Positions 34,079 through 34,770 of a DNA stretch of 34,770 nucleotides are shown here, in pieces. The notes beneath the pieces were generated by a model. It was not told the DNA's origin. It did not search any database and was given only the letters and a program-made list of their open reading frames with translations. Source of the stretch: an uncultured Flavobacteriaceae bacterium (GTDB lineage Bacteria; Bacteroidota; Bacteroidia; Flavobacteriales; Flavobacteriaceae); NCBI GenBank assembly GCA_929200365.1, contig CAKMZM010000003.1, positions 9,620 through 44,389 of the forward strand, given 5' to 3'. The translations under genes were made by a program, and so were the position numbers. Numbering within the stretch: the first letter of the stretch is position 1; each line of letters starts with the position of its first letter.

Positions 34079-34298
34079 AAAGAGGAACTCCTTATGTTTT
34101 GTTAGCAAACCATTAAAAATCTAAATACTCCAATGACCAAAGGGAAGCGGAAGGTTCATTTTGGGAAAACTTAATATAATCAACTATTATTTTTACTATA
34201 GAATTCGTTTTGAGTAAGTGGTATAGTAAATAAAATAACAAGAACCAGTTACATAGTATGTGTAGCTGTTAAAAAAGAAATTAGGGTTTAGAACTCTT
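34079..34298. other. Scrambled stretch between two gene fragments
   Basis: No intact ORF is visible. A different frame just inside the transposase stub reads VFAVVKRGTPYVLLANH to a stop near 34115, which looks protein-like but which I cannot assign. The rest is AT-rich. This fits accumulated rearrangement. Confidence 0.4.
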
Positions 34299-34475
34299 AT
34301 GGATATTATTCCATTAGATACTTCGCTGATAAAAGGATCTCATGGTCGAGTACCAGATAATCAGGAAGATTTTCCTATAATGATTAGTAATGAGAAAACA
34401 CATATTAATAAGGATATCATAAATGCAACCAATGTATTTGAAATCATCGAAAAACATATTTTAAACAAATCTTAG
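34299..34475 (+). pseudogene. C-terminal fragment of phosphodiesterase/alkaline-phosphatase-family gene
   Basis: The 58 codons read MDIIPLDTSLIKGSHGRVPD and then FPIMISNEKTHINKDIINATNVFEIIEKHILNKS. The PLDTSLIKGSHG motif followed by a short helical tail resembles the C-terminal end of alkaline-phosphatase-superfamily proteins of the type I phosphodiesterase/nucleotide pyrophosphatase kind. The catalytic N-terminal domain is absent: upstream in frame only 11 codons (LLKKKLGFRTL) precede a stop. The fragment is therefore not functional. The assignment rests on the one motif and is from memory. Confidence 0.55.
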
Positions 34476-34620
34476 TGTATTGTTTAAACATTATATCTCT
34501 TGAAAAATAAGGCTTGTTAGACTGAAATAGAGTTTTGTGATTCTCTTTATAAAACTCATCTTAAATAAGTGATTTTAAGCTGATGGGTAGAGTTAATAAC
34601 CAACTAATAAATATATAATC
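34476..34620. other. Intergenic region before the partial gene at the edge
   Basis: 145 bp with no ORF and no recognised promoter box or terminator. Confidence 0.5.
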
Positions 34621-34770
34621 ATGAAAATATTTAAAATGGGTACTAATTCTGAGGTCAAACTAAATGTAAAAATTAGTACCGAAGCTTTAGTAGGTACCAA
34701 TGTGAAATTAGATAGTAAAATCATAAAAAAAAGTAGCACATACAACTTTTCTACGAATTTAGGTAATAGT
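34621..34770 (+). CDS. Partial unknown gene running off the window
   Basis: An ATG at 34621 opens a frame of 50 codons to the window edge: MKIFKMGTNSEVKLNVKIST, then EALVGTNVKLDSKIIKKSSTYNFSTNLGNS. It is not in the ORF track because it has no stop here. The composition (Lys, Ser, Thr and Val rich, alternating hydrophobic) suggests a beta-strand protein without a signal peptide. I do not recognise the family, and no ribosome binding site or promoter box stands out upstream. Confidence 0.55.
   Translation, partial: MKIFKMGTNSEVKLNVKISTEALVGTNVKLDSKIIKKSSTYNFSTNLGNS

Overview
The window reads as a low-GC chromosome segment of a marine-type Flavobacteriaceae (Bacteroidota) bacterium, plausibly Aquimarina-like, although the genus is only a guess. 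The evidence is a fused LpxC-FabZ, a PorX-type response regulator with a PglZ domain, a complete MenA/MenC/MenE menaquinone block, Bacteroidota-style lipoproteins, almost no Shine-Dalgarno sequences, and several TAnnTTTG -7 boxes, the Bacteroidota sigma-factor motif. Most of the window is ordinary core metabolism. I did not find a convincing new multi-gene defence or mobile system.

Layout. 1-2061: gene-poor DNA with one small unknown minus-strand ORF that lacks an ATG, an orphan intrinsic terminator and AT-rich inverted repeats. 2062-3759 (-): a GH13 alpha-amylase-family lipoprotein. 3957-8793 (+): menaquinone block menA, UPF0173 metallo-hydrolase, menC, CPBP membrane protease, menE. 8843-10471 (-): acyl-CoA carboxylase carboxyltransferase subunit. 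10878-13745 (+): small membrane protein, ettA, HAD phosphatase and a truncated CatA-like acetyltransferase. 13723-14313 (-): RluE-like pseudouridine synthase. 14642-15091 (+): cold-shock-domain protein with a lysine-rich N-terminus. 15092-15524: non-coding, with a 155-bp segment bounded by perfect 13-bp inverted repeats. 15525-19293 (-): porX, tsaE, an alanine-dehydrogenase-family gene and a small membrane-anchored protein.

19434-26834 (+): HD phosphohydrolase, lpxD, lpxC-fabZ, lpxA, efp, a second lpxD-like gene, a frameshifted NTF2-like gene and sucD, ending at a strong hairpin terminator. This is the lipid A operon with passengers: LpxA, LpxC and LpxD give the first three steps, and FabZ links them to the hydroxyacyl-ACP pool. 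27029-33843 (+): an M16 lipoprotein peptidase, then fabG, a VWA-like membrane protein and a prohibitin-family protein. 33844-34770: a decayed accessory edge holding an IS4-type transposase N-terminal stub, the C-terminal stub of a phosphodiesterase/alkaline-phosphatase-family gene, and an unknown gene running off the window.

Four track starts were moved because they use TTG or GTG or lie upstream of a better-supported ATG: menE to 7678, porX to 19293, the HD gene to 19434 and the IS4 stub to 33896. The items most worth a second look are the 35-bp palindrome over the -7 box of the HD/lpx operon, the orphan terminator with an upstream -7 box (possible small RNA), the inverted-repeat element near 15.2 kb, and the set of broken genes (CatA-like, NTF2-like, IS4, phosphodiesterase).
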